A stretch of DNA of 64,000 bases, from the NCBI GenBank assembly GCA_963921795.1, contig OY997650.1:21723463-21787462 (forward strand), given 5' to 3'. The DNA is from Nannobrachium achirus (lineage: Eukaryota; Chordata; Actinopteri; Myctophiformes; Myctophidae). This document shows, one piece after another, positions 48,934 through 63,329 of this stretch. The notes below the pieces were generated by a model that did not search any database, was not told where the DNA came from, and saw nothing but the letters and a program-made list of their open reading frames with translations. Every line of letters begins with the position of its first letter. Positions within the stretch are counted from its first letter, which is position 1. The position numbers and the translations under genes are program-made.

Positions 48934-49937
48934 ATGGCAAACATTGACAAAGGAAAGAAAGCTTTTGTCCAGAAGTGTGCTCAGTGCCACACAGTCGAGG
49001 ACGGAGGCAAGCACAAGGTTGGCCCCAACCTCTGGGGTCTCTTTGGGCGCAAGACTGGGCAGGCAGCGGGCTACTCATACACAGATGCCAACAAGAGTAA
49101 AGGTCAGTTGAAAAGAAGACTATAGATGTTGTTATACATGAATTAACCAGAATGTATAGGGAAAGTATGTATGTGTTTTTTTTAAGCGTACTGAGTCTAC
49201 TGCCGTGATATGTGTGTTATATACAGAAACATAGGACAGAGTCATTGACAGCTGTTGTAGAAATCATATTCAACCACTTCCTCACGCACCGGATCTAAAG
49301 CAGTGGTTCTCAACCTTTTCAGGCCGTGACCCCCAAAATAATTATATTTTAAATGGGGACCCCCCACTCTGACACTAAGAACTAAGATAACACAGTTCTA
49401 TTGCGAAATCACAATTTCTGCTTCTATTATTTGACAATTTGGCTAATGTTCAATTTGTCATTTTAGAGGTATTAAAAAGTTCTTAAATTGCCACTTTAGA
49501 AATGTGCAGATACCTTCTACACACTTAAATAATGTTGCACATTAAGTTAATCATGGGGACCCCCCAACATAATTTGGGGACCCCTCTGGGGGTCCCGACC
49601 CACAGGTTAAGAACCACTGATTTAAAGGCTCAGGCTGCACCAGCTAGTGCCACGCTGAGGAACGGCAGATCTGGGGAAAAGATTAACGGCAGTAATCTTT
49701 CCCCAGATCTGCAAGTCCTCAGCTGGGTTGATGCGACAAAGCCTAAATTAGCCTTTACATTTTTACATTTCCCTCCTTTTTGGTTTGCCAGGCATTGTGT
49801 GGAACGATGGCACATTGATGGAGTACCTGGAGAACCCAAAGAAGTACATTCCTGGAACCAAGATGATCTTTGCTGGCATCAAAAAGAAAGGAGAACGTGC
49901 CGACTTGGTTGCATACCTCAAATCGGCGACGTCATAA
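48934..49937 (+). CDS. cycs: Cytochrome c, somatic
   Basis: Two coding exons, 48934-49102 and 49792-49937, giving 104 aa (human 105). The intron interrupts codon 57 (Gly) in phase 1, as in other vertebrate cytochrome c genes. The acceptor of the upstream intron is at 48927, only 6 nt before ATG. The haem-binding C15-A-Q-C18-H19 and axial Met81 in PGTKMIF are intact, as are [13 protein letters not shown] and [12 protein letters not shown]. The protein carries electrons from complex III to IV in the intermembrane space and activates Apaf-1 when released. Unusual positions are Ala-Asn-Ile-Asp after Met (usually Gly-Asp-Val-Glu) and Ala45 in GQAAGY. An intact, intron-bearing gene, not one of the common processed pseudogenes. 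Confidence 0.98.
49301..49619. mobile_element. hAT-like MITE in cycs intron 2
   Basis: Ends CAGTGGTTCTCAACCTTTTC and GGTTAAGAACCACTG. Flanking 8-bp repeats are atctaaag (49293-49300) and atttaaag (49620-49627), with one mismatch. 'ggggaccccc' blocks near both ends. About 170 bp upstream of the last coding exon. Confidence 0.85.
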
Positions 49938-51019
49938 AATGAAAAAATAATTCTAGAAAATATTTATTTGAATTTTAATGTGTTTTTAGTATTTGCTGAA
50001 CTATAGTTTATGTTTACTCACTTGTATAAAAGATTACTTGATACATTTACAATAACCTAGCTTACACTTCCTCTTTCAGTGCAAAGTAATTTATTGTACA
50101 AGTGGCAAAACATAAATTACACCAATTATATCTTCTGTAACTTGACTTCACAAGAAAACATTTCATCACATTATTTACTGTATGCCGACTATGATAGGTT
50201 TCTTGACCTGTCACTCATTCTGTTTCCATGACAACATGCAATCTAATACATTTTTGCTTGCTTGCAGAGCCAATCACAAACAACTTCATTTAATAATATA
50301 TAATGTAAATTAACTCAGTCCTAATGTAATAAATGTAAATTAACTGGGCTACAGGGTTGGTTATTTTGAATTTGTTTATGGTTAACTTATGTTAAATTGT
50401 GAACATTTGTGAACAATTGTGAATCTTATGGTCTGAGGAGAGGGCACTGTACTGTAGTCATGAGAAGCACAGAACATGTACAGAATCTGACGACTTCTGT
50501 ATGTATTGATTTTGCTTGGAAGATAGAATCTACCATGATGTATCGTATGTGCTGCACCATGCTTGGCATACTGTCATGTTTAAGCACCTTTACTCCTACG
50601 TATTGAAAAAGTTGATACGAAGGTTTGATGTTACTAAGGGTGACATGTTGCTGCCCTCTCCAAAGAGACAACAAGTGTGGGTTATTATAAACACTATAGT
50701 AATGCCAGCCATAACACTGCTGTACTGAGTTGCCCAACATTGTAAATGTCAAGCTATGGCACCAGTGTGGCTGTAAATTAACACTGCAAAAGCAAACTGA
50801 TCTATGGTACCATCCAGTGAAGGAAGAATATTGTATTTACCTGGTTTCACAGGCCTGAAAGAGGACTGATTTTAACTTGTTTTACTGTAAAAAAGGGAAA
50901 GAAAGGAAAGTTGTAAAGTATTTTTGTCAGGGCTGCTTGCTGTCAAACAAACAAGCAGAAATATGCACTCAATGAACATGGTAGCTATGTTCTGTCGTTG
51001 TGGTCTGTCTGGATGGATG

Positions 51020-51025
51020 AATAAA
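51020..51025 (+). terminator. cycs: cycs distal polyadenylation signal AATAAA
   Basis: AATAAA about 1.08 kb after the stop. An earlier AATAAA at 50328-50333 could give a shorter 3' UTR of about 0.4 kb. Two transcript sizes are typical of cytochrome c genes. Confidence 0.6.
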
Positions 51026-51117
51026 GAACACAAATGAAATGTAAAAATGGTAATTTGTCCTTTTTATGAGATAAATGTCACAGCCACAAAGCATATACTG
51101 TACAATCCTCAGTGTTA

Positions 51118-51202
51118 ATTGAACTCTGATAGTGTACAAATGTAACCAAATAGACCGTAAAGTTCTGGGTCCTTTTGGTTACTTTTGTGCACTCTCTGGG
51201 TT
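51118..51202. repeat. Small dispersed palindrome (AGTGTACAAATGTAACCAAA type)
   Basis: 'agtgtacaaatgtaaccaaa' pairs with 'tttggttacttttgtgcact'. Similar hairpins or halves are at 17616-17690, 60456-60575, 62440-62480 and 63055-63115. Confidence 0.6.
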
Positions 51203-51209
51203 ATAATAA

Positions 51210-52590
51210 TTATAATTGAGTCCACTGTACATTTGCAGATATGTGAAATTTGTTCTTTGCATTTCCCTGTTTAATTAATAATGAGGATTTTTGTGTTAAT
51301 ATTACCGGTAGATCAAAGTTACATCTGTCTTCCGATTTCATCAACTATGTATTCCCGTAATATAGAAAACAGATATGTTCAGTGACAGTGTACTTTCAAA
51401 TGCTGTCGTGGAATATACTGTAGATCAAAGCACTCAAAGGTCTGATAACACCGAGGTCAGTTAAACTGACAAAAGCAGTCATATGATACTCACAAATATA
51501 CATGGGTGGATGTGATAACCTCTACATAACCTCTAAATGCCTAAACTGTAAACTACATGAAGAAACTTCTTGTAATCTGAGATACTTAATAAATCACATC
51601 TAGGCCATAACGGGTTACACTGGCTCTACATGAATGAATACAGCTCAGCCTGGTGTAAACTGTAAAGTCTGATTCACTGGTCTTATCACAACATGTGTAT
51701 TTAGTAATTTCACAGCTGTGATTCTGTGATAGTTTATCTTTTGGCAAACCACCAGGCCATACATCCTATTTTCAGTTATTTAAAATGTTGGCTTATTCTA
51801 CATGCCTGAACCACGCACCTCCAGTGAGGTTATGTATATTACATAATGCCACTATCTACTCAAGTCTTTCTAGGAACTGATAATGAGCCAGCCGGGTGAC
51901 TTTGACACCGCTCTCCTTTTCCATTTGTTGACAGTAGAAAGCTGACTGGTCCACAACAGATGAGTCCTCAAATAACCCCTTCTCTGTTGTGAGCTTGTAC
52001 ATCTGCTATTTTTGGTGCACAACACTGTTGTATAAGTGTGAGTATAAATTAAGCATCTGAAGCACGGGAGCAGATGAAACGTGTTTCCCTTATATTTCTG
52101 TTAAAATGGCCAGAGCAGGAAATGACCTTGAAACTTTGCATGCCATTTCCTTTATCCTTATCTTGCATGGCGTTTCATTTATCCTAGCTGCTTTTTATGT
52201 TAAGCCATGTGTTTGAGACCTATCAAGTCATAGGGTACTGCCTTATTCAGGTTGAATTTCTTCCTCTTGGACTGAAGGCTAAAAAAATGTATTTCGTCTA
52301 TATGATTTATTTTTATTTTATCTGAGTGCATTACAAATTGTGCTATTTCATACTAGGGTTTTATATAGACTATTCATTTTGTCACTGTGTTCCATATGGA
52401 TGTATTTGGAGCTGTTTCAACATATTTGAAGGTGATAGGCTACAATGTATTTTTGCTACACACACACACACACACACACCACATTTAAACATTTTAATGA
52501 TAAAACAGACATTTTCCTCTTTTGATCAGGGTATTCATTTTTAAAACCCATATCTGATTCTCTAGTGCCTTTCTAAACAGAACACACTCC
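51210..52590. other. Intergenic, no gene recognised
   Basis: Contains one 'gagcttgtacatctgctatt' hairpin half near 51991, but no exon or other feature I can support. Confidence 0.4.
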
Positions 52591-52595
52591 AAACC

Positions 52596-52601
52596 TTTAT
52601 T
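52596..52601 (-). terminator. Polyadenylation signal for the unrecognised gene
   Basis: TTTATT on + (AATAAA on -), about 61 nt downstream of the proposed stop at 52662. The close spacing supports the last exon of the tentative gene. Confidence 0.5.
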
Positions 52602-52661
52602 ACAAAAATATTTACATATGTACTAACTCTAGAGTAAAAGATATGCCACACAAACAGCAAC

Positions 52662-53629
52662 TTACATACACATGAAATCACACTTTATAGTGTTATAGTG
52701 TGAGAGTAAAGAGTTTACACTCAATTTAAAACTCAATTCACTTGAAGCAGCACCTTCCCTGCACCACTTGAGCTGGATAATTTTCAGGTGGTGGACTGGA
52801 TATTCAACTCCCATGGTCATGTGATGCTGGTTAAAAGGAGAGAATATAGTTGAAACCAAGCCAGGCACTACGTGCTGAATGCAAAGTGTCTGCCAGTGGC
52901 CAAGTGACCCATAATTACACTCACACATCCAGCAATGAAATGAGGGTCCAGCTGATATATTATTAGAACGGACTTGGACGCACAGTTACAGGCTTGAGTT
53001 ATAACCAACAGGTGTGGATGGACAGGCGGCCCGTGAGTAAGAGACACAGAGAGAGACACAGAAACTATATGTTAGCATAACCTTTCACATAGAGGTCACA
53101 AGTGTCACAACTGTCAGACAGGCCGCAAATCCATCAACCTACAAACAAGAATTTGAGGAAAGCTGGTTTCAGTCAATAGTGAAACATCCTGAGAAAAATG
53201 GCAATGTCTAACAGGTTCCCATAATTATACATTGTAAGTTGTTGCTCGCAATAAATTGTGACAGGGTAATTTGGAAGAGTGGCTTGACCAGATTCGTCAA
53301 GGGGACTCAAAAATGTACAAATGCAACAAGGGCATCAGGTAAAGCATGTGTAGGCTATACTCATATAACACGAGGTGTTCTAGTTAGGAAACGTCCAGGA
53401 TTCCCCCAGTGGTGCTGTCACCGAACATGTGGTCCTTCTCTAAAACATGCAAATCAAATTAAGAAACATTATTTTGAAAACATGCAGTCTTAGTAAAATG
53501 TTAATAAAGTTGAAATGTGAGGGATTTACTCACTCGTACTAATTTCACCAATCACTTTTAAAAACGTCTTCTGTGTCAGTTAATTGTGTTGAATAATGCT
53601 CCACAAGACTGTGAGTCTGTGCGTGGGTG

Positions 53630-53676
<47 letters not shown>

Positions 53677-56600
53677 ATGCGTGCCTGCGTGCCGGCCTGG
53701 TGCCTGCCTGCCTGCCTGCATGTGTGTGTCAGCTGTAACCAGTTCAATGTATGTGCGGTAAGAATCTGTGCTTATTGTAACAACAGCAGTATGTGGGTGG
53801 TATGACGGTGTGTAAATGTATGTGTGATGCACGTATGCCACTTAGGTGGTTTGAAGTGTGCAGGTATGTTGGTGGCGTAAATGTGTATAATACAGGAAAC
53901 ATGGGTGTTGGGGGAGGCGGCAGTGGGAAAAACTGATTTGCAACATGGTGTGGAAAAAGTTGCGACTGCTGTCTGTATTGTTGATGGTGCTGTTGCTGGT
54001 TCAGTGAAAGATGTACCGGTAACTGTTGTTCTTGATATTGATGTTGTTGATGTGTTGCCCGGTGCGATGACATCTGGCTGTCGTCCCTCTCTTGCTTGGT
54101 TCCATTCCTTTCCTCCATCTCCTTGTGTTCGTCATTTTTTGTGGGATGTCTGCAGACAGAAAAATGTGTGGTATAGAATGTGATATCTTCGTGTTGGCTC
54201 GGCAACACCTGTAGCTGGAGAGTCGAGGGTTGGGGTTGGGGTAGGAGAGCGGAGAGGGATGAGGGCAGGGAAAGGGACCTAAGAAGGGGAGCTCTTGGCT
54301 TTCCCTCTATCCTCTCTGGGCTCTCTTGTCTCTCCATATTCTCTTTCATCTCCTCTGCGCTTCCCTGGTGTGTCACACTGTGGCTCTGCAGTGGCTCCTC
54401 TGACCCCGTCCCATCTTCACACTGAGAAGTGACTCCGGTAACGGTCCCAGGTCCAGATGTCCAATCCTCTCCAGGTGCTCCTGCTGATGATAATGAGTCG
54501 GAATCAGAACTGGAGTCTGGTTCATCGGAGTCCCAGTCGAACTCTGTTTCAGAGTTTTCACTACTGCTGCTGGACTCATGGTCGGCCTCAACACGGCCTC
54601 TCTGGTCATAGCAAGCAGCGCAGCGAGACAGACCCAGGAAGTCAGGACTTGATCTAGACTGTAACAAGACATAGACAAGGTATTATTCACTTAACTCTCA
54701 GCCAGTTAGAATAGTCATCCAATTACATTTTTATTTTATTTGGTACATTACAATTCATATTTTGATGTAAACATTGCTATTCAATAAAGACAGTTGTACA
54801 TTTAGACCTATATATGTCTTATCAGTATAATACAACCATAAGCCAGCAGAGGTTGACGTGTTCTTGAGGAAGACATCCAGCATATCAACTAGATATCAAC
54901 AAGATCAGTGGTTCTCAATGTGTGGTCCGGGGACTCCCAAGGGTCCTTGAGGGTGTTCCAGGGGGTCCCCAGTGTAGTGATGCGCGGAAGCGGGGATTGA
55001 ACCCGGGACTCCCACTCGCCAGTCCAACGCACAACCAGTCGTGCTAATAGGGCTGAGCCCGATCAGCAGGGCTGTTGTCTCTGGTTCATGGCTGGTACTA
55101 ACTGTGGGGGCCACAATCACCCCACCGATCTTTGGAGCGCGCCCTCGTGCTTCACACTTCACGCTGCGGACCGCCTCACACAACGTGGACCTGTCCCTCA
55201 CGCAAGGATACCACGCTCCTCATCCTGCCGACAACGCCAGATTGTAGTGATGGGCGGAAGCGGGGATTGAACCCGGGACTCCCACTCGCCAGTCCAACGT
55301 TGTGCTAATAGGGCTGAGCCCGATTAGCAGGGCTGTTGTTGCTGGTTCATGGCTGGTACTAACTGTGGGGGCTACACCAGCATAATGTAAAAAAAAATGA
55401 CAAACCTTGTATTGCAGTCCCAGGTACAAAATCTTTTGTGGCCAAATACATTTGGGGGTCCTTGACAAAAGGTTTGAGAACCACTGAGGTAGATGTAATG
55501 TGAAGTGCAGTGCTCTACCTTGTTGTTTTTGGGTACATCTGTAGAACTGTTCCCAGTTAAACCAATGGCGTCCCACTGCAGGCATTGTCCTCCAGTACAC
55601 AGGACTGGAAGGAAAACAAGACAGAGACCAAGAAGAATGAATAGAGCTGAACTTAAAGATGGATTCACAAATGCATACTTTGATGCTGAATGTGTTTGTT
55701 ATAATTGTAAGTCAGGAATTATGCTTGGATCTGAACGTATTTAAGAAGCAAGCGTAAGAATCATGTATTTGTATACACTTTATACTATACAAAAATGGTC
55801 TGGTCATCAATGGTTACATTATTAATGGTTGATAATGTAGTATTTTGCTTTTTCAGCTTCCAGTCAACGACTACATTTGAGAGAGGTTGTAGGGAGTTAT
55901 TTTGTCCAGTAGGGGGTAGCAGTGTTCCAGTAGTTGTAATGGGAGAGACCACAGACTGCCGTTCTCAGCTCACCATCCACTCCCTCATCCTCTTTGCATT
56001 GTTCCTGTTCCATTGCATTCATCACTCCTTTCACCAACACCCTGTTGGAGAGCAAGAGAATTATAACATTTTAAGTTTAGTATGGAGTTTTAAAAAGATG
56101 CCTTTTACTGATAAGCCAGTATAAAAAAAACTATACAGGCTGTCAAAGACTGGCAGACAGGTAGTAATGTTGCTACAATACGTACCACAAATTAACTTCA
56201 TTATGCTTTATAATGTGCCATGATTATTGTTATAAAGAATTATGTATATGAGTTCTTATGAATATAATAATAGTGTTATAAGCAGATTATAGTGCTTTTT
56301 ATAAGGCACTTTTTTATAAGGCACTTACACTACTGTATGTACTATGTACACTATGTACCTATTCAATTTATTGTGAATCATTTTTACAATTTAGGCTTTA
56401 GCTGGTGCTCTTATCCAGAGCAACTTAAAATAAACAAGGTAATAATCTTTACACCATAAGAGAATAAATGTTTCCCCCCACCCCCCTGTGTATGGGTTCA
56501 GGGGGTTATAAACCCTCAAGAAAAAAGGATACATGGGTTAACCAACTACAGCCCTGTTTTATTTTTGAGCGGTGGTCAACCGCTCCTGTAAGTGGCTTCG

Positions 56601-58000
56601 TCTATGTGTCTATGTTACTACGGTATCTATGTAAGTATGTTACTTTTCAGCCTGGGCTGCAATACCGCTGGTGACCAAAGGTCGCTGTTGAGTCACACAC
56701 AGACAGAGACACACAAGCGTGCACAAGCACATACTGTAGTACACACGCACACAACCCTGAAATTAACTGCTACACACAGGGCCACACACACACAGGCACC
56801 ACTGCTCACTTCAAACGTGGTTTGATTTATTTAAATGGAACCTGAATTGATGTATGACCAAATGACACCAAATGAAGTGCCTTGATCAGGCTTGGAAATG
56901 CTACTTTATACTCATACGCAGTAAATCCTCAATGTTAATTTAACTAGGAACGTAAAAAAAAAGATCTATCAACGTTAATCAATGTTATCAAAGTGTTAAA
57001 GGGTAATTAGGTCTACATATCAGTACAATGGGCTTATAAATTCATTCTCCTGTTCATTTGCATATACCATATAGGCTACACACACGCACATCCATATCCT
57101 GCACATACAGTATCACTGTCTGTTGCACTCCTTGTATGCATACATTTGAATGTTCTAAATCTAAGTAAACAACATACCAGGGCTCACTCTAGTTTGCACA
57201 CAAACATATCCTTACAATTGTGACAAATGTACCTATTTAATGACTTAAGCCCTAAATAGCCAATCTACAACCTGCAAAGCACTATCTGCTATTTTCTCTA
57301 TTCTAGAAAGTTCACAAAAAAGGGATGCCAGCAAAATCCTGCTCATTTTGATAGAACAAACTCTAAAGATACAACATAGAACAAACTCTAAAGATACAAC
57401 AGTCCTGTGTCCCTCCACCATAGTCAGTCCAGGAAACCAGAAATCACCTCAAGAATCTGTTAAAAGCTGCTTACGTGGTGTGAGCTCCTCTTCCCACTGA
57501 TTGAGGCTCTGTAGTGACTGACGTACAGCTGCACTAAAGCACCTTGCCTCTGTCCCAGGATCCAGGATGTAGCCTACTAGGTGTGACATTTGTACACATT
57601 AGTCACCAATGTCGTACAATGATTAGTGTACGTATCTGTGCTTGTTGGCTTGTGTCTCTGCATGTGTCTGTCTGTGCCTTGTTGCTGAATGTGCATGACA
57701 GACGGAGACAGAGGTAGGAAACACACCAGGATAACATTCTGGTAGGATAGGATTCTGGTCCGCCCAGCATCTCAGCCGACTCAACCAATAGAAAACATCT
57801 GCCTTCGTGATTTTCTGGTTACATTTTTGTTTTGTCTGATTGTCTCTTGTACTTCTTAGCTACTTGCAAATATCCTTTATTTTTATGTTAAACTTAAACT
57901 TAGCATCTACCAGAAAGCTGTAATAAAGTGCTTGTCATCCCCACTCTCTCCCACCTTTCTATTCTCTCTTTCATTATAAAAAGATAATTGCCTACCTGTG
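52662..58000 (-). CDS. Tentative unrecognised multi-exon gene
   Basis: I do not recognise this protein. Proposed exons in transcript order: about 58070-57996 (...LWISNRQDQLVAWPQ), 57475-57517 (SLQSLNQWEEELTP), 55519-55604 (LLCTGGQCLQWDAIGLTG...), 54209-54658 (150 codons), 52925-52972 (SVLIIYQLDPHFIAGC) and 52662-52826 (HHMTMGVEYPVHHL..., stop). Phases join, donors and acceptors are GT-AG, and the AATAAA signal lies just downstream. The 450-nt exon starts SRSSPDFLGLSRCAACYDQ and is then Ser/Glu/Asp-rich (SSSSSENSETEFDWDSDE), followed by a basic LLRSLSLPSSLSALLP stretch, so much of it is probably disordered. If its donor is not used, the frame reads on into a Gln/His/Pro-rich region to 53747. 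The 5' end was not found. The second and fifth acceptors are weak. The reality of the 450-nt exon is most credible; the rest is a working model. Confidence 0.4.
53632..53671. repeat. (GT)n microsatellite
   Basis: GT tract followed by a TGCC-rich stretch ('gcctgcctgcctgc') to 53720. Confidence 0.9.
54975..55114 (-). mobile_element. tRNA-derived SINE copy 2
   Basis: Same element as 39651-39790: B-box-like GGTTCAATCCC and A-box-like TAGCACGACTGG on the - strand. Confidence 0.65.
55245..55375 (-). mobile_element. tRNA-derived SINE copy 3
   Basis: Third copy, with a 10-bp deletion ('gcacaaccag') relative to copy 2. Copies 2 and 3 probably arose by local duplication. Confidence 0.65.
56391..56460. 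repeat. Fish interspersed repeat fragment
   Basis: 'tttagctggtgctcttatcc' then 'agagcaactta': a diverged copy of the common fish motif 'tttagcagacgcttttatcc / aaagcgacttaca'. Confidence 0.5.
56566..56808. mobile_element. Second copy of the TGAGCGGTGGTC MITE
   Basis: Starts TGAGCGGTGGTC and ends 'gcaccactgctca'. Similar length (243 bp) and CA-rich interior to 5967-6210. Confidence 0.6.
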
Positions 58001-58099
58001 GCCAAGCCACCAGCTGGTCCTGACGGTTAGAGATCCAAAGTCCATTTTGTTTATCTTTTTTACAATGTTTATCTATTCCATCAAATGGAAACAAAATTC

Positions 58100-60923
58100 A
58101 CACAAACACAGCTATACAAATGCAAGAACACAAAGTGTGAGACAATGATAGAATTTCTTATTGCATTTTAGCTTTTATTTAGACTGTGAAAAATCTGAAA
58201 CAACCACAAACGTTGATGGTTAAGGCATGAAAATCTCTCATCTGGTTTGGCCAAACTGAACAGGGCAAGCAGGCAGCTAGCTGACATTCAGTGATTCATA
58301 GTAGAAAAAACATGGGTAAAATATTACTACTTTACATTTGGGCAATGAAACAAATCAAAGCACCGCCTTTCTCCAGTCCTACTAACATCTTCGCACTTGG
58401 TGGCAGTTCACCCGAAATAGGAAATAAATAAATAAAATAAAATAACATATAATATATATATACAGTCTATATATATATTTAGATATTTATATATACTCGT
58501 ACCCAGAGTCATATAAATCTGTCCATATGCGACATGTAGGTTGGGAGATTTGTGCCATAGAGAATTCTGGCATAATAGATTTCAATGGTCACCCCAATAT
58601 GATGGAGCCCAAAATGTCATTTGGTTGTGGCACTCAAAGAAGTAAAAAACATCAGAAACAGTCAACATCGCTTTCCAGAAACCATGACACGGTTACTTCG
58701 GATAATCCACAGACCTTGTTGTGAACAGTTTCACTGACAACTATTTTCTATTAAAGTACACCCACCAATAAACAATCATTAGGAGGAAGCACCCTAGTCC
58801 TCTCTGTGCTGAGCCTGAAATGCTTTTAAAATCTCTCTAGAAAACAATGCTTGGAAGAGCAGAGCAGACTGGAAGGAGGGGCAAACAGGCAGAGAAGAAA
58901 GCACAAAAGAAAGGTTACAAGGAGAGACTGGAGAATTTTACCTCAGTTCTTTAACAAACAAAAAAAGTCACAAGTTGTGAAACCCTGTATATAGCTGATA
59001 ACATACTGAGTACACTGAGCATAATTATAGTCAGAAACACAAGAGATTAAACTTGTCCCAAATACAATGAACATGGTGAACAATCAATGTGTCAATTGGA
59101 CAGTGAAGATCACCGGTTGAGACTTCTGCTAAGGTAAAAAAATACCTTAGACAGAGCGCTAAAACTTCATCTCACAGTGACTAAAAAACAAAATACCTTT
59201 CTCATATTTAATTTTATATTTTAAAATACCAATGTTATCATGATAAACACTCATACTTCTCTACCAGAGCACATACATAAAAAGGCCTCTAGTTTTAGGG
59301 TGTTTATTGGCAGTACAATTCATGGGTTTGCAAATTTGACACAGCAGCAACATATTAAAAAGGTGGGTGTGGGCTTAATGAAAAGGGACAGCACAACTCA
59401 AAAACACTTGCTTTTGCATTTTATATGATCATTTTATTTTCAGTCTGTGAGCCCTGTACACAGACCGTTCACATTGTATATGAATCCCCAAATAAAAGGG
59501 AAGATGGACTGTTTTCTTAGATATGGTAGTCAAACTTGCACATTGTTAGTGTAATAGTATTGACAACCCCATGTCAGGAACGAAGCCACATCCACCACTA
59601 CAACAGTTTTGGCTACTTTTTGACTACTCTGCACTGACAGGAGATTTTTGTTAGCGCCTTCATGGAACGTTTGGAATATACTGCCTAGTTATAAAGTGTA
59701 CCTGTTTACTGCCCTCAAACTAGAGGGCCGAGTCTTGTTTCTTTCCCTCTAAAGTGCCAAAAAAACATTGACAGTTAAAGTGAAGTTAAAGGGACACTTC
59801 AGAACTGGTAAAGTGGTCTTCCAGTCACTGCTGGTAGTATTCACTTTATGACTTACTGACTGCCACTGCCTTCTTGGCCAGGTCCCTTTTGAAAAAGAGA
59901 CCTTGTAGCTTCCAGCAAGTTGAAAGGGAACACCTGTATTATTGGTGACACCAATATTTAAGATAACTAACCGGTTTTTCCATTGAATGTTTGACTCTGC
60001 CCAGGGGACACTGGGCAGATATTCTGGGAAACCACTTTCGTCTCAAAAATGTCTCTCCTGAGTTTACACTATGGTGGAGCAAACACAGCTGGACCAAGCT
60101 CAGCTTGTAGTTATATAGTCGTCCACTGGGATATTAGGAACTGTAACAATACACAATAATAGACGTTTCAAATCAAAGGGGATAATATTAACATCTTTTA
60201 AAAAAGAAAAACACTTCAAGATCTAACAATCCTGTGTAAAGTTCCTTGATGCCAAACTTTAAAGCTACAGTAGGTCAATTGTGTAGAGAGAGAGAGAGAT
60301 TTAGGTGAGATTTGTTCTGAATCATTTTACCATGACTCAAAAAGGGGGATTCATGAAGATCCTTAAAGCACATTGACTTAAATTGCTAAAAGTAACACTC
60401 TGCATTGAATACCATATTACAGTAACATCCTGTGTTCATTTATCCTTCTGTAACTTTGAAAGTGTATGTGCACACACTCTCTCAGACGTAAATGAACATT
60501 CACAGTTCTCTCTAAATCTGAAATCAAGGTCGGAAACCAAAAGGAACCAAATGTGAACATACTCATACTGTATGTAGTCTGGTTCAAATGCAAACCAATC
60601 TCAGGCAGCTGATACAGAGGCTAAACCGGCAGCCTACCACTCCTCTACTGTCTGTTACCAGAGCAGATTTTAGGTGGATGGCAATAAGGCATAGTGCAAG
60701 AAGCCTGGGTCAGAGTAATTTGTTTATCTTATTCGTCGTACCCAACCTCCCATGTCTCTCACTGTGTAACCGCATTGCAGAACTGAACATCAATGGAAAC
60801 ATCCACATTGTTCACAATGAATCATCACTAACCATTTGGGACCTTTTCAAACAGACCTTTTTCTTATGTACCGACCTTTAACACTGATCCACGTGGATTT
60901 GGTTGATTTAGATGGATGGCAAT
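58100..60923. other. plekha3 3' UTR and intergenic sequence
   Basis: Proximal part is presumably the plekha3 3' UTR on the - strand. Candidate AATAAA signals on that strand lie near 59434 and 59299. No other exon or element recognised. AT-rich (TATATA) stretch at about 58448-58500. Confidence 0.35.
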
Positions 60924-63012
<2,089 letters not shown>

Positions 63013-63224
63013 CTTGTAATGCCCAACACACACACAAACACACATTTCATGTTCATTTAACTCTGAATGTGTAAATGTAACCAAGTGGTCCCATAAGGGA
63101 CTGGTCTATTTGGTTAAATGATTAAATGGTTAAACCCTCCCCTGAACACTGCCAATCGTGCTCGTGTAACACTCTGCAAGCCTGATGCACCTTGGTTGAT
63201 TCGAAAGAACCGTGTTGTTTAATG

Positions 63225-63325
63225 ACAATAGAGATACTGTGTCTGTACACATTTGCGTGATGTTTGTACAAAATCTGTACTGTAGGAATACTGTCAAAAC
63301 ATGAGTTTTGCAAGAATTCACTCTT
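63225..63325 (+). repeat. Fragment of the rbm45 intron-4 MITE family
   Basis: 'gatactgtgtctgtacacat', 'ttgcgtgat', 'acaaaatctgtactgtagga' and 'gagttttgcaagaattca' follow the same order as the middle of 33622-34030. Diverged, both ends missing. Confidence 0.55.
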
Positions 63326-63329
63326 TGTC

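Larger units (their letters stand above)
54906..55486. mobile_element. hAT-like MITE with nested tandem SINEs
   Basis: Ends CAGTGGTTCTCAATGTGTGG and GGTTTGAGAACCACTG. Split by two direct copies of the tRNA-derived SINE (54975-55114 and 55245-55375), with a short unique spacer between. The order shows that the MITE is older than the SINE insertions. Confidence 0.75.

Noticed and set aside
53881..54425. + strand open frames at 53.9-54.4 kb
   Set aside because: Opposite-strand shadows of the Ser/Gln-rich frame of the tentative - strand gene.
55980..56046. Candidate exon on the - strand (VLVKGVMNAMEQEQCKEDEG) between exons of the tentative gene
   Set aside because: It has usable splice sites, but its phase does not join either neighbouring exon of the model without a stop codon.
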